Positions 21,694 to 29,644 of a stretch of 42,642 bases of DNA are shown piece by piece. The notes under the pieces were generated by a model. It saw only the letters and a program-made list of their open reading frames with translations. It did no database searches and was not told where the DNA came from. The DNA is taken from positions 1 to 42,642 of the forward strand of contig CAJUHP010000031.1 in assembly GCA_910586125.1 (NCBI GenBank), given 5' to 3'. How positions within the stretch are numbered: position 1 is the first letter of the stretch; each line of letters begins with the position of its first letter. The translations under genes and the position numbers were made by a program. This stretch comes from an uncultured Lachnospiraceae bacterium. GTDB lineage: Bacteria > Bacillota > Clostridia > Lachnospirales > Lachnospiraceae.

Positions 21694-24408
21694 TTACAGC
21701 TCGATGATCCGCTTGTCGATGTTGCAGTCATCATCCAGTTCAGGTCCGTCATATTTCTCAAAATTGCAGTTGTAGTTGTTATAGCCGGTAACGCCCATGC
21801 CGTAGAGCACGTTGCCCATCAGATAGTTGTCAGCGCCGCCGTGATCAATGCCGGTAGTCTCGTCAACATTGGACCAGGCGCCATGCGGAATAGCAACCTG
21901 GCCGGGCATCATGGATTCCATGCAGCATGCCTTGCGCAGCACCTGTCCGAACTGTGTGGATACCAGTACGGTATCGCCGGTTGCGATGCCTTTCTCCTTG
22001 GCGTCGGAAGCGTTCAGGAAGACAGGGTTGGGCCAGGCTTCCCGCATCCACGGGCAGTTATTGAATACGGAGTGGGAGCGGCGCAGATAGTGAGGGTTGA
22101 ACAGCAGGTATGGATAATCACCCTTCTCTGAGCCGATGGTTCCGTCTTTAAAGGTGGTCTCATAACCCATCTCCGGAACAATATATTCAGGATATGCCTG
22201 ATAGGTCCGGTCGCTGAATCCAAAGGAATTCAACAGATCCGCCTTGGACTGACAGGTGATCTCAAACTTGCCGCTCGGAGATTTCAGCGGGTTGGCTGCC
22301 GGATCCGCGATAAAGGCAGAATAGCCGATAAAGCTGTGATCCTGTCCGGCCTTGCGCTCATACTGATAGCCGCCGTTGTCGATAAATTCCTGCAGGCCGA
22401 TGCGTCCGGTCTGCGGCTCGCCTTCCACGCCCCAGCTATCAATATCTTCCTGCGTGATGGTAACTAGGGTCTCCATCTCGCTCATATCATCCTTCATGAC
22501 CTTGCTGCCGGCAATCTTATTAAAGAAAGCCTGCTTTGCGCTGATCGGATAAACCGTCGCCGGATCGATATCCAGAGCCTGCAGGATCAGGGTGTTGATG
22601 TCCTGGTCGGACTTGGCTTCAAAGAGCGGTTCTGTTACCTGGGAAGCGCAGATCAAAAACTCGCGGTTGGAGGCATCGATGCGCCCGGCGGTCTCCCATT
22701 CGGTCGTAACGGGCAGAACGATATCGGAATATTTGGCCTGCGTGGTCAAAAACTGTGCTTTGGAAAGAACGAAATCCATCTTTCTGTGGGCTTCGATACC
22801 CCGCTTCATATTCGGACCTGTCTGCAGGTAGGCGTTCTCATCGTGAATGATACAGTGAATATCGCAGGTGCGATCTTCACCGGCTGCGGCACCGGGGCCG
22901 GAATAGTAGTCGCCGCAGTAGCGGTATTTGCCGCTGAAACAGGCTTCCCAGACCTGAGGGCCGGGAATGACGCCGTCGATCGGGTTATCCACGGAGGGCA
23001 GACCAGCGCCGCCGCCGCTTACCAGACGGGGGCCGCCGTTGCCTGCGTTGGCGTGATAGTTGTTGGCCGTGCAGTTGCCGGGCTTGCCCATATGGCCGCC
23101 CATGGCGCCCACTGTCATGAAGATCTGCGGCAGATTTTCAGCACCGTTATTGCGGGCGGCAGCAAAATTGTGCAGCAGCCATACGTTGTGCGTCTTGCCC
23201 AGCTCTCTGGCCAGATAGGTGATGCGGTCCACGGGAGTACCGCAGATATTGGAGGCCCACTCCGCCGTCTTGGGCGTCTCATCGTACTTGCCCTCCAGAT
23301 AATCGCGCAGATTCACGTCATCCTTCAAATCGGCGGGCTTGTGATCGGCGTCAAAGCCAACGGTATATTTATCCAGGAAATCCCAGTCAATGATATTGCC
23401 TTCTTCCTGATCCAGACGCAGCATCTCATAGGCTACGCCTAAGAACAGCGCCGTATCAGTACCGGTGCGGACCGGAATCCAGTAAGCATCCAGCATTTGG
23501 GCGCTCTCGGTATAGATCGGATCGATGGTGATAAACTTGACGCCGGCTTCCTTGGCGCGGATATAGTGGTAGGGAACGGTGCCGGGAGCGGACCAGGCCG
23601 GGTTGGAGGCGTGGAACACGATAGTCTCCGCATTGAGCATGTCTTCCCGGTCGTTGCAGACACCAGAATCCGTCGAGGGGATGCCGATGGTGGTAGGCGT
23701 ATTCATCAGATAAACGCCGTGGGAAGTAGAGTCTGCCACGGAGGTATGACCGCCGAAAGCCAGCAGAGGCTTAAAGGCATAGCGGGAGCCGTAGCTTCCG
23801 ATCAGGAAAGCCTGGTTGCCGTATTTCTCCTTGATGGTCTTGAACTGATCGGCTATGTACTTGATCGCGTCGTCCCAGCTAATGCGCTCCCACTCGTCCT
23901 TGCCGCGCATCTCGCCGTTCGGATTCTCCGGGGACCAGCCCTTGCGCTTCATAGGGTATTTCAGGCGGTCTGCGCCGAAACACTGCTGCTGCTGGGCTTT
24001 ACCGCGCACACAGCCTCTCTGCTGCGGGTATTCAAAGGAATCGGGATGCGTGTCATCCGTTTTCTGGCGGATCACGACGCCTTCTTTTACCATAACTTTA
24101 TTCATACAGCGGCCGCCGCAGTTGTGCCAGCAGGCGGCGGAAACCCATTTGCCGCCCTCCTCCGGGTCGATGATGGGGGAATGTTCAATGGCAACGGTTT
24201 CGGTCGGCTGTTGCGTGGTGGCATCCGTTTCGGCGGCGGTACCCGGTGCAGCGGTGGTGGCAGCGGTTGTGCCGCCCGTCGTTTCGCTGACGCTCTGGCA
24301 GCCTGCCAGGGAAAGTCCCGCCACTGCAGCCGTGGCGGCAGCACTTCCTTTTAAGAAATCACGGCGGCTGACCTGGCTGTGGGCCAGTTTGTCGATCCAT
24401 TTGGTCAT
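21694..24408 (-). CDS. Tat-exported molybdopterin oxidoreductase, DMSO reductase family
   Basis: This 904-residue catalytic subunit binds bis-MGD molybdenum and one [4Fe-4S] cluster. The N-terminus has a twin-arginine motif SRRDFLKG (Arg15-Arg16). A lipobox LAGC at Cys37 then suggests a Tat-exported lipoprotein, followed by a Thr/Ala-rich linker. The cluster ligands are Cys93, Cys97, Cys101 (CWHNCGGRC) and Cys133 (RGCVRG). The segment ADSTSHG suits a serine molybdenum ligand as in DmsA. The start at 24408 is set by AAAGGAGGT and the Tat motif; a longer frame to 24507 is not supported. The ferredoxin subunit follows. No DmsC anchor or DmsD chaperone gene is present. The substrate (S-oxide, N-oxide or another acceptor) is not known. 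Confidence 0.9.
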   Translation of the reverse strand: MTKWIDKLAHSQVSRRDFLKGSAAATAAVAGLSLAGCQSVSETTGGTTAATTAAPGTAAETDATTQQPTETVAIEHSPIIDPEEGGKWVSAACWHNCGGRCMNKVMVKEGVVIRQKTDDTHPDSFEYPQQRGCVRGKAQQQQCFGADRLKYPMKRKGWSPENPNGEMRGKDEWERISWDDAIKYIADQFKTIKEKYGNQAFLIGSYGSRYAFKPLLAFGGHTSVADSTSHGVYLMNTPTTIGIPSTDSGVCNDREDMLNAETIVFHASNPAWSAPGTVPYHYIRAKEAGVKFITIDPIYTESAQMLDAYWIPVRTGTDTALFLGVAYEMLRLDQEEGNIIDWDFLDKYTVGFDADHKPADLKDDVNLRDYLEGKYDETPKTAEWASNICGTPVDRITYLARELGKTHNVWLLHNFAAARNNGAENLPQIFMTVGAMGGHMGKPGNCTANNYHANAGNGGPRLVSGGGAGLPSVDNPIDGVIPGPQVWEACFSGKYRYCGDYYSGPGAAAGEDRTCDIHCIIHDENAYLQTGPNMKRGIEAHRKMDFVLSKAQFLTTQAKYSDIVLPVTTEWETAGRIDASNREFLICASQVTEPLFEAKSDQDINTLILQALDIDPATVYPISAKQAFFNKIAGSKVMKDDMSEMETLVTITQEDIDSWGVEGEPQTGRIGLQEFIDNGGYQYERKAGQDHSFIGYSAFIADPAANPLKSPSGKFEITCQSKADLLNSFGFSDRTYQAYPEYIVPEMGYETTFKDGTIGSEKGDYPYLLFNPHYLRRSHSVFNNCPWMREAWPNPVFLNASDAKEKGIATGDTVLVSTQFGQVLRKACCMESMMPGQVAIPHGAWSNVDETTGIDHGGADNYLMGNVLYGMGVTGYNNYNCNFEKYDGPELDDDCNIDKRIIEL

Positions 24409-24448
24409 AATGAAGGACCTCCTTTTTTTGATAAATTGATGAAGAGCG

Positions 24449-24536
24449 GTCAGACAAATAGAAAAGCCTGACAAATCAACTATAACATAGAAAAGGGAAC
24501 AAAACAATGGTCAAGATAGGTGGAAGTGTTACCTAT
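24449..24536 (-). promoter_or_regulatory. Promoter and possible operators of the molybdoenzyme operon
   Basis: On the minus strand TTGTTT (24507-24502) and TATAGT (24484-24479) are 17 bases apart. Upstream lies a dyad ATAGGT-N9-ACCTAT (24516-24536), centred near -54, suited to an activator. Downstream lies GTCAG/CTGAC (24449-24453 and 24468-24472). The rest of the 490-base divergent intergenic region (24537-24819) shows no supported gene or RNA. Confidence 0.4.
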
Positions 24537-24819
24537 ATATTTGTAGTAAGTTTTTGCGGTGTATTATCCTTTCTTTTGACCGGGATACATATAGCTTTCT
24601 GACGTATTTGTGAATTCGTACAGGATACAGAATGTTTTTGACAGAAAATATGGTAAAAGTTTGTCTTTGTGTAAATAGAATGATCCTCTCAACAAACCTT
24701 GGTTTACATATATTATTGCAAGATAGCTGCTCCACTTTATTATCTCTATAATATCTATAACACGCAAGCAAACCGTTCTGTGTCCTTTTCTGTCCTTCTC
24801 TCCTCGCCCAATAAACCAG

Positions 24820-24868
24820 TTGACACCCGTTCCAAAAAGGTGTATCATTTACATATCGCTTTAAAGCG
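24820..24868 (+). promoter_or_regulatory. Promoter with palindromic operator for the ABC importer
   Basis: TTGACA (24820-24825) and TATCAT (24843-24848) are 17 bases apart. ACACC/GGTGT (24823-24827, 24839-24843) forms a dyad across the promoter. The perfect palindrome CGCTTTAAAGCG (24857-24868) lies at the expected transcription start, a classic repressor position. Confidence 0.6.
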
Positions 24869-24898
24869 CTAAATTAATCAAAAACGAGGAGAGAGATT

Positions 24899-25984
24899 AT
24901 GAAAACTAAAACAAGAATATGCGCGGCTCTTCTAGCCCTGGTCATGGCCGTTTCCCTGTCCGCCTGCGGCGGCAAAGAAACGGCGACCACGGCAGGCGAG
25001 ACACAGAAATCGCAGGTATCGTCCGGCGCGCAGGGGAATGAAAGTCCGGCGGGAACGACCGCCGCACAAAATCCGGCAGCATCCGGCGAGACAAAAAAGA
25101 TCGGCGTCATTCAATTAACCGAACACCCCGCGCTGGATGCCAGCTATCAGGGCTTTATCGACGCACTGGCCGATCTCGGCTATGTGGACGGACAGAACAT
25201 CGCCGTTGACTTTAACAATGCCGGCGGCGAGACGGCCAACTGCACGACCATAGCGGACAAGCTGGTGAATAACGAGAGCGATCTGATTCTGGCGATTGCT
25301 ACCCCGGCCGCCCAGGCTGTGGCATCCAAGACCTCGGTAATCCCGATTGTCGGCACGGCGATCACGGACTTTGCCGTGGCTGGACTGGCGGATAGCAATG
25401 AAGCGCCGGGGGGCAATGTATCTGGCTCTTCCGATTTAAACCCGGTAGCCGAGCAGATGAGTCTGCTGACACAGCTTCTGCCCGACGCAAAAACGGTCGG
25501 AATCCTGTACTGCTCTTCGGAGGACAATTCCCGCCTGCAGGCGGATATGGCAAAAGCAGAGTGTGAGAAGCTGGGTCTTACCTGGGAAGAATTTACCGTG
25601 TCCGATTCCAGCACGATTCAGGCCGTGACGGAGTCCATGATCGGCAAGGTGGACGTGGTCTATATTCCGACAGATAATCTGCTGGCAGAAGGAATGTCAA
25701 CGGTCTCCATGGTGACAAATGCCAATAACCTGCCCTGTATCGTAGGTGAGGAGGGCATGGTGCAAAACGGCGGTCTGGCCACCTACGGACTCAGCTACTA
25801 CAATCTGGGCCGTCTGGCCGGAGAGATGGCGGCAAAGGTTCTGGAGGGAGCGCAGATCAGTGAGCAGCCGGTAGCGTATCTGGCCGCTTCTGACTGCACG
25901 CTGTGCATCAATACCACGGCCGCTGCGGAACTGGGAATCACGATTCCGGAAGAACTGCTGTCTCAGGCTACCATTATTGAGTAA
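24899..25984 (+). CDS. ABC importer substrate-binding lipoprotein (TrpX-like)
   Basis: The 361-residue lipoprotein has a signal peptide ending in LSAC (Cys23), a Thr/Ser/Gly-rich linker to about residue 65 and a PF04392-type periplasmic-binding domain. Characteristic segments are KKIGVIQLTEHPALDASYQGF, NPVAEQMSLLTQLLPDAKTVGILY, VDVVYIPTDN and GLSYYNLGRLAGEMAAKVLEG. The HPALD segment and the operon with a single permease and an ATPase match TrpXYZ-type importers of tryptophan or other small aromatic or amino-acid ligands. GAGGAGAGA precedes the ATG. No T-box leader is visible, so tryptophan as ligand is only a possibility. Confidence 0.87.
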   Translation: MKTKTRICAALLALVMAVSLSACGGKETATTAGETQKSQVSSGAQGNESPAGTTAAQNPAASGETKKIGVIQLTEHPALDASYQGFIDALADLGYVDGQNIAVDFNNAGGETANCTTIADKLVNNESDLILAIATPAAQAVASKTSVIPIVGTAITDFAVAGLADSNEAPGGNVSGSSDLNPVAEQMSLLTQLLPDAKTVGILYCSSEDNSRLQADMAKAECEKLGLTWEEFTVSDSSTIQAVTESMIGKVDVVYIPTDNLLAEGMSTVSMVTNANNLPCIVGEEGMVQNGGLATYGLSYYNLGRLAGEMAAKVLEGAQISEQPVAYLAASDCTLCINTTAAAELGITIPEELLSQATIIE

Positions 25985-26103
25985 CGGCATACCAAAATCA
26001 AATCGCTTCTGGCGATGGAGCTAAATCACAACAATAGAAGAGAACGATACCTGTGCGGCAGCCTCCTTTCGGAGACTGCCCCTGTGTACGCAGGAGGATA
26101 ATT

Positions 26104-27030
26104 ATGAGCGGTATGATGTTAGCCATACAGGGCGCATTGGGCCAGGGGGTACTCTGGGGAATCATGGGCCTGGGCGTTTATCTCACCTTTCGGATTCTGG
26201 ATATTGCGGATTTGTCCGTGGACGGAACCTTTGCCCTGGGGGGATGTACCTGCGCGGCGCTGATGGTGCGCGCCGGAATGGATCCGTATACATCGGTGAT
26301 TCTGTCGTCATTGGCGGGAATGGCAGCAGGTTTTGTCACAGGTATTCTGTATACCAAATGCGGGATTCCGGCGATCCTGGCCGGAATTCTGACGCAGCTT
26401 GGCCTGTACTCCCTCAATCTGCGCATCATGGACAAGTCCAACACGCCGTTTTTAAAAGTTGACACGGCGTTTAAACAGCTTGCGGCGGGAACGGGGCTGT
26501 CACAGAACGGGTGCAGCCTGGTGATCGGCGGTCTGGTGGCTGCTCTTTTGATCGCCGCGCTGTACTGGTTCTTCGGCACAGAGATGGGCTCCGCAATCCG
26601 TGCCACCGGCAACAATGAAAATATGGCCCGATCCCAGGGAATGAATACGAATCACTACAAGATTCTGGGTCTGGCACTCAGCAACGGCATGGTGTCTTTG
26701 TCCGGGGCTCTCGTCAGCCAGCATCAGGGATATGCCGATGTCAAGCAGGGCATGGGTGCGATTGTGACGGGACTGGCATCCATAATCATCGGTGAGGTGA
26801 TTTTGGGCAGGCGGGTGAATTTTGCCGTTAAGCTGGCCGCCGTCGTCGCCGGCTCCTGCATTTACCGCATCATTGTAGCGATGGTGCTGCAGATGGGTTT
26901 GAGCACAGACGATCTGAAGCTTTTGACAGCCGCTTTGGTGGCTTTGGCTCTGTCGATTCCCGTGCTTCTGGAAAAGAGGCGGCTGGCGAAGAGATACTGC
27001 GAAACCGGAGAGGAGGAGAAGCATGCTTAA
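26104..27030 (+). CDS. ABC importer permease (TrpY-like)
   Basis: The 308-residue permease belongs to the branched-chain/ribose-type inner-membrane family, with about eight to ten hydrophobic segments. Typical segments are LGVYLTFRILDIADLSVDGTFALGG near the N-terminus, GNNENMARSQGM in the cytoplasmic coupling loop and ALSNGMVSLSGALVSQHQGYADV. The start at 26104 follows CAGGAGGATA; a longer frame from 26053 lacks a ribosome binding site. It lies about 120 bases after the binding protein and overlaps the ATPase gene by eight bases. Only one permease gene is present, so a homodimer is expected. Confidence 0.9.
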   Translation: MSGMMLAIQGALGQGVLWGIMGLGVYLTFRILDIADLSVDGTFALGGCTCAALMVRAGMDPYTSVILSSLAGMAAGFVTGILYTKCGIPAILAGILTQLGLYSLNLRIMDKSNTPFLKVDTAFKQLAAGTGLSQNGCSLVIGGLVAALLIAALYWFFGTEMGSAIRATGNNENMARSQGMNTNHYKILGLALSNGMVSLSGALVSQHQGYADVKQGMGAIVTGLASIIIGEVILGRRVNFAVKLAAVVAGSCIYRIIVAMVLQMGLSTDDLKLLTAALVALALSIPVLLEKRRLAKRYCETGEEEKHA

Positions 27031-27817
27031 GATCAGTCATGTGGGAAAGACCTTTAACGCAGGTACGGTAAACGAAAAAAAAGCGCTGACCAATATCAGC
27101 CTTCATCTGGAACCGGGAGATTTTGTCACCATTATCGGCGGGAATGGCGCAGGGAAATCCACGCTGATGAATCTCATCGCCGGCGTGTATCCCATCGACT
27201 GCGGAACGATCTTTCTGGACGGCGTCAACATCTCCAGACAACCGGAGTATAAGAGAGCCGCTCTGATGGGTCGTGTCTTTCAGGACCCCATGATGGGGAC
27301 GGCGGCCAACATGCAGATTGAGGAAAATATGGCTCTGGCCTGCCGCCGGGGGCGGCGGCGCGGTCTGGGCTGGGGCGTGACAAAAGAAGAAAGAGAGCGC
27401 TATCATGAAGAGCTGAAACGGCTGGGACTGGGGCTGGAGGATCGGATGACGTCGAAAGTGGGACTGCTTTCCGGCGGCCAGCGCCAGGCGCTGACGCTTC
27501 TGATGGCGACGATGCAGGAACCGAAACTTCTACTTTTGGACGAACATACGGCGGCGCTCGATCCGAAGACCGCCAGAAAGGTGCTGGAGCTGACACAGGA
27601 GATCGTGGACGGCAGCCATCTGACCGCCATGATGGTGACGCACAATATGAAAGACGCGATTTCCATCGGAAACCGGCTGATTATGATGAGCGAGGGCCGT
27701 GTGATCTACGACGTGAGAGGCGGGGAGAAGAAGCGCCTGCGCGTGGCGGATCTGCTGGAGAAGTTTGAGGAGGCCAGCGACGGAGAGTTTGCGAACGACC
27801 GGATGCTTTTGTCCTGA
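27023..27817 (+). CDS. ABC importer ATPase (TrpZ-like)
   Basis: The 264-residue ATPase energises the importer. It has Walker A GGNGAGKST (39-47), a Q-loop in RVFQDPMMG, the signature LSGGQRQ, Walker B LLLLDEHTAALDP and the switch His in VTHNMKDAI. Its ATG overlaps the permease stop, with GGAGAGGAGGAG upstream. A run of arginines (RRGRRRGLGWG) sits in the helical subdomain and is probably harmless. Confidence 0.95.
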   Translation: MLKISHVGKTFNAGTVNEKKALTNISLHLEPGDFVTIIGGNGAGKSTLMNLIAGVYPIDCGTIFLDGVNISRQPEYKRAALMGRVFQDPMMGTAANMQIEENMALACRRGRRRGLGWGVTKEERERYHEELKRLGLGLEDRMTSKVGLLSGGQRQALTLLMATMQEPKLLLLDEHTAALDPKTARKVLELTQEIVDGSHLTAMMVTHNMKDAISIGNRLIMMSEGRVIYDVRGGEKKRLRVADLLEKFEEASDGEFANDRMLLS

Positions 27818-27839
27818 ATATGGATATGTGGCGCGGATT

Positions 27840-27865
27840 GCCCGCAGATAAACATATCAGCGGGC
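27840..27865 (+). terminator. Hairpin after the ABC importer operon
   Basis: GCCCGC-A-GATA-AACA-TATC-A-GCGGGC forms a tidy stem 22 bases after the stop codon. There is no T-run, so it may only pause transcription or protect the mRNA end. Confidence 0.35.
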
Positions 27866-27938
27866 GCGCTCATCATCCCGGAAGGAAGGGGACGGCGGCA
27901 GCCATCAAAATCTGCGTGATGGAAAAGAGGAAGACAAG

Positions 27939-28394
27939 ATGAATATACTGATCAGCGCCTGTCTGTTGGGTGTTTCCTGCAGATACGACAAAGAAGGAAA
28001 AGAGCGTCCATGGGTCCGTGAGCTGTTGGAGAAACATCGTGTGATTCCCGTCTGTCCGGAACAGTTGGGGGGAATGCCGACGCCCCGCGATCCCGTTGAA
28101 TGGCGGCAGGGAAGAGCGGTAAACAACGAGGGAGAAGACTGCACAGAGAAATTTCTTGCGGGAGCGGCAGAAACCTGGAAGCTGGCAAAGCTGTACGGCT
28201 GTGAATTGGCGATACTGAAAGCGAGAAGCCCTTCCTGCGGAAGCCATGGAATCTACGACGGAAGCTTTCAGGGCCGGCTCACGGCCGGCATGGGCGCGGC
28301 GGCAAGTCTTTTGGCCAGCCACGGCGTCCGGCTGATGGACGAAGAGGAAGCGGAAAGGTGGTTGACAAAAAGCGATGCGTCTGATGGATTTTAA
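27939..28394 (+). CDS. DUF523 family protein (YbbK-like)
   Basis: The 151-residue cytoplasmic protein has the DUF523 hallmarks: the N-terminal ISACLLGVSCRYD (Cys at about 8 and 14), VIPVCPEQLGGMPTPR, and LKARSPSCGSHGIYDGSF with another cysteine. Four conserved Cys suggest a metal or iron-sulfur site, but the biochemical role of the family is not established to my knowledge. GAGGAAGACAAG precedes the ATG. The next small gene overlaps its 3' end by 20 bases, implying coupled expression. Confidence 0.88.
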   Translation: MNILISACLLGVSCRYDKEGKERPWVRELLEKHRVIPVCPEQLGGMPTPRDPVEWRQGRAVNNEGEDCTEKFLAGAAETWKLAKLYGCELAILKARSPSCGSHGIYDGSFQGRLTAGMGAAASLLASHGVRLMDEEEAERWLTKSDASDGF

Positions 28395-28605
28395 GATGGA
28401 GCGGGAGAATCTGGTAGAGATCGGGGAGACGGTAAAGATCACGGAAGGCGTTCTGCCCTCTAGCTGGTACTATGTGGTGGAGCCGGCGGTGGCCATGTCC
28501 GCCAACTTTTCATTTCGGGAGCGCTTAAAGGCGCGGGAGGGCGTGGTGAAGGAAATCAAGCAGACGCCCAGAGGCTTCTATGTTGTCGTGGAGTTTGAGG
28601 AATGA
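28375..28605 (+). CDS. Small conserved-looking protein of 76 residues
   Basis: This short protein, rich in charged and beta-branched residues, has no membrane segment. The segments VEIGETVKITEGVLPSSWYYVVEPAVAM and ARE-GVVKEIKQTPRGFYVVVEFEE resemble a small beta-barrel. It overlaps the end of the DUF523 gene in another frame; ATGs at 28384 and 28396 are alternative starts. No strong ribosome binding site is present, which fits translational coupling. The function is unknown. The overlap suggests a link with the DUF523 protein. Confidence 0.6.
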   Translation: MRLMDFKMERENLVEIGETVKITEGVLPSSWYYVVEPAVAMSANFSFRERLKAREGVVKEIKQTPRGFYVVVEFEE

Positions 28606-28665
28606 GAGGAACAAAACGAACAAAAAGAATTTGACTGCCGGCTATGATTTTAGAGCGATAAAGAA

Positions 28666-28767
28666 GGGCTGCTGCAAAACAAAGATTTTATACAAGATAT
28701 GGGATCTATATATGAAATAACAAGCCATATTTTGTATTTTATCTGCGTTTTGCGGCAGCCTTTTTTT
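28666..28767 (+). repeat. ~102-base palindromic repeat, copy 2
   Basis: GGGCTGCTGCAAAAC (28666-28680) pairs with GTTTTGCGGCAGCC (28747-28760), followed by seven T residues. AGATTTTATACAAGATATGG pairs imperfectly with CCATATTTTGTATTTTATCT to extend the stem. Relative to copy 1 the A-T pair of GGACTGC/GCAGTCC is replaced by G-C on both sides. It lies between convergent genes and can serve as terminator. Confidence 0.8.
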
Positions 28768-28802
28768 ATCCGAAGATTGGCGCCAGCGACAAAAATTCGC
28801 TT

Positions 28803-29552
28803 TTACTGTCCGGCCGCATTGTCATTTCCGGCTGCAGAGTGGGCAAGCATCTGCGCGATCACATCTCTGGTCCGGCTTCCCAGATGCTTCTTTTCCGCCC
28901 GCTCCATCCCCTCCAAAAAGATCGGCTCCCCAAACTGAATGGCAACATGGGCGGGCCGGACCCAGGGAACATGATTTTCAAAGATGTTTTCTGTGCCGGT
29001 GATGGCGACCGGAACCACGGGACAGCCGGATTTCTCGGCAATCTTCATGCCGCCCTCCCGGAACGGCAGCATTTCCTCAGCCTGATTGCGCGTGCCTTCC
29101 GGACACAGAAAAATGGAAATGCCCTGTTTTTCATATTCGATCGCCTTCAGGATGGTATCCAGTCCTGCCTTCATATTGTCCCGGTCCAAAAACAGACAGT
29201 GCAGCTTGCGCATCCAGTTGCTTAAAAGCGGGATTCTTCCGATTTCCTTTTTGGCGATAAAGCCGCACAGGCCGGCAACATTGGTATATCCCAGAAGGAT
29301 ATCAAAGTAACTGCGGTGATTGGACACGTACAGCACCGAGCGGTCGGCGGGAATATTTTCCCGGCCGGTCACGGTGATCTGCGCGCCGGTCTCCCATAGA
29401 ATCAGGCGAAAGACGCCCTGAACGATACGCAGGCTGCTGCGGCGCATCAGAGGTTCGTTGAACCGGCCGATCAGCGTTTCGATCAAAAGCACGGGAATAA
29501 AGCCTACGAGAAAAAAGACAATCGTAAAAAATACAAGGATTAAACGAATCAT
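28803..29552 (-). CDS. plsC: 1-acyl-glycerol-3-phosphate acyltransferase
   Basis: The 249-residue membrane-bound enzyme acylates lysophosphatidic acid to phosphatidic acid. It has an N-terminal hydrophobic helix (LILVFFTIVFFLVGFIPVLL), the catalytic NHRSYFD (HX4D motif), the substrate-binding CPEGTRN and PVVPVAITGTEN. The start at 29552 has AAAGGAAA upstream and matches the family; the frame continues open to 29648 without a good start. It lies 92 bases downstream of pncB on the same strand and may be co-transcribed. Confidence 0.92.
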   Translation of the reverse strand: MIRLILVFFTIVFFLVGFIPVLLIETLIGRFNEPLMRRSSLRIVQGVFRLILWETGAQITVTGRENIPADRSVLYVSNHRSYFDILLGYTNVAGLCGFIAKKEIGRIPLLSNWMRKLHCLFLDRDNMKAGLDTILKAIEYEKQGISIFLCPEGTRNQAEEMLPFREGGMKIAEKSGCPVVPVAITGTENIFENHVPWVRPAHVAIQFGEPIFLEGMERAEKKHLGSRTRDVIAQMLAHSAAGNDNAAGQ

Positions 29553-29644
29553 GTCAGCAGGTTTCCTTTCCGGAAAATCGTAATATCTTACACAAACCGA
29601 CAGAGTCTTTCTGATCTCAGAATGATATTCTGCGGGAGCCTGTG

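Noticed and set aside
24529..24848. Two short minus-strand frames between the molybdoenzyme and the ABC importer
   Set aside because: They overlap the importer promoter, lack ribosome binding sites and show no homology.
24849..24898. T-box or tryptophan leader before the TrpX-like gene
   Set aside because: The transcribed leader is only about 45 bases, too short for a T-box, and has no Trp-rich frame.
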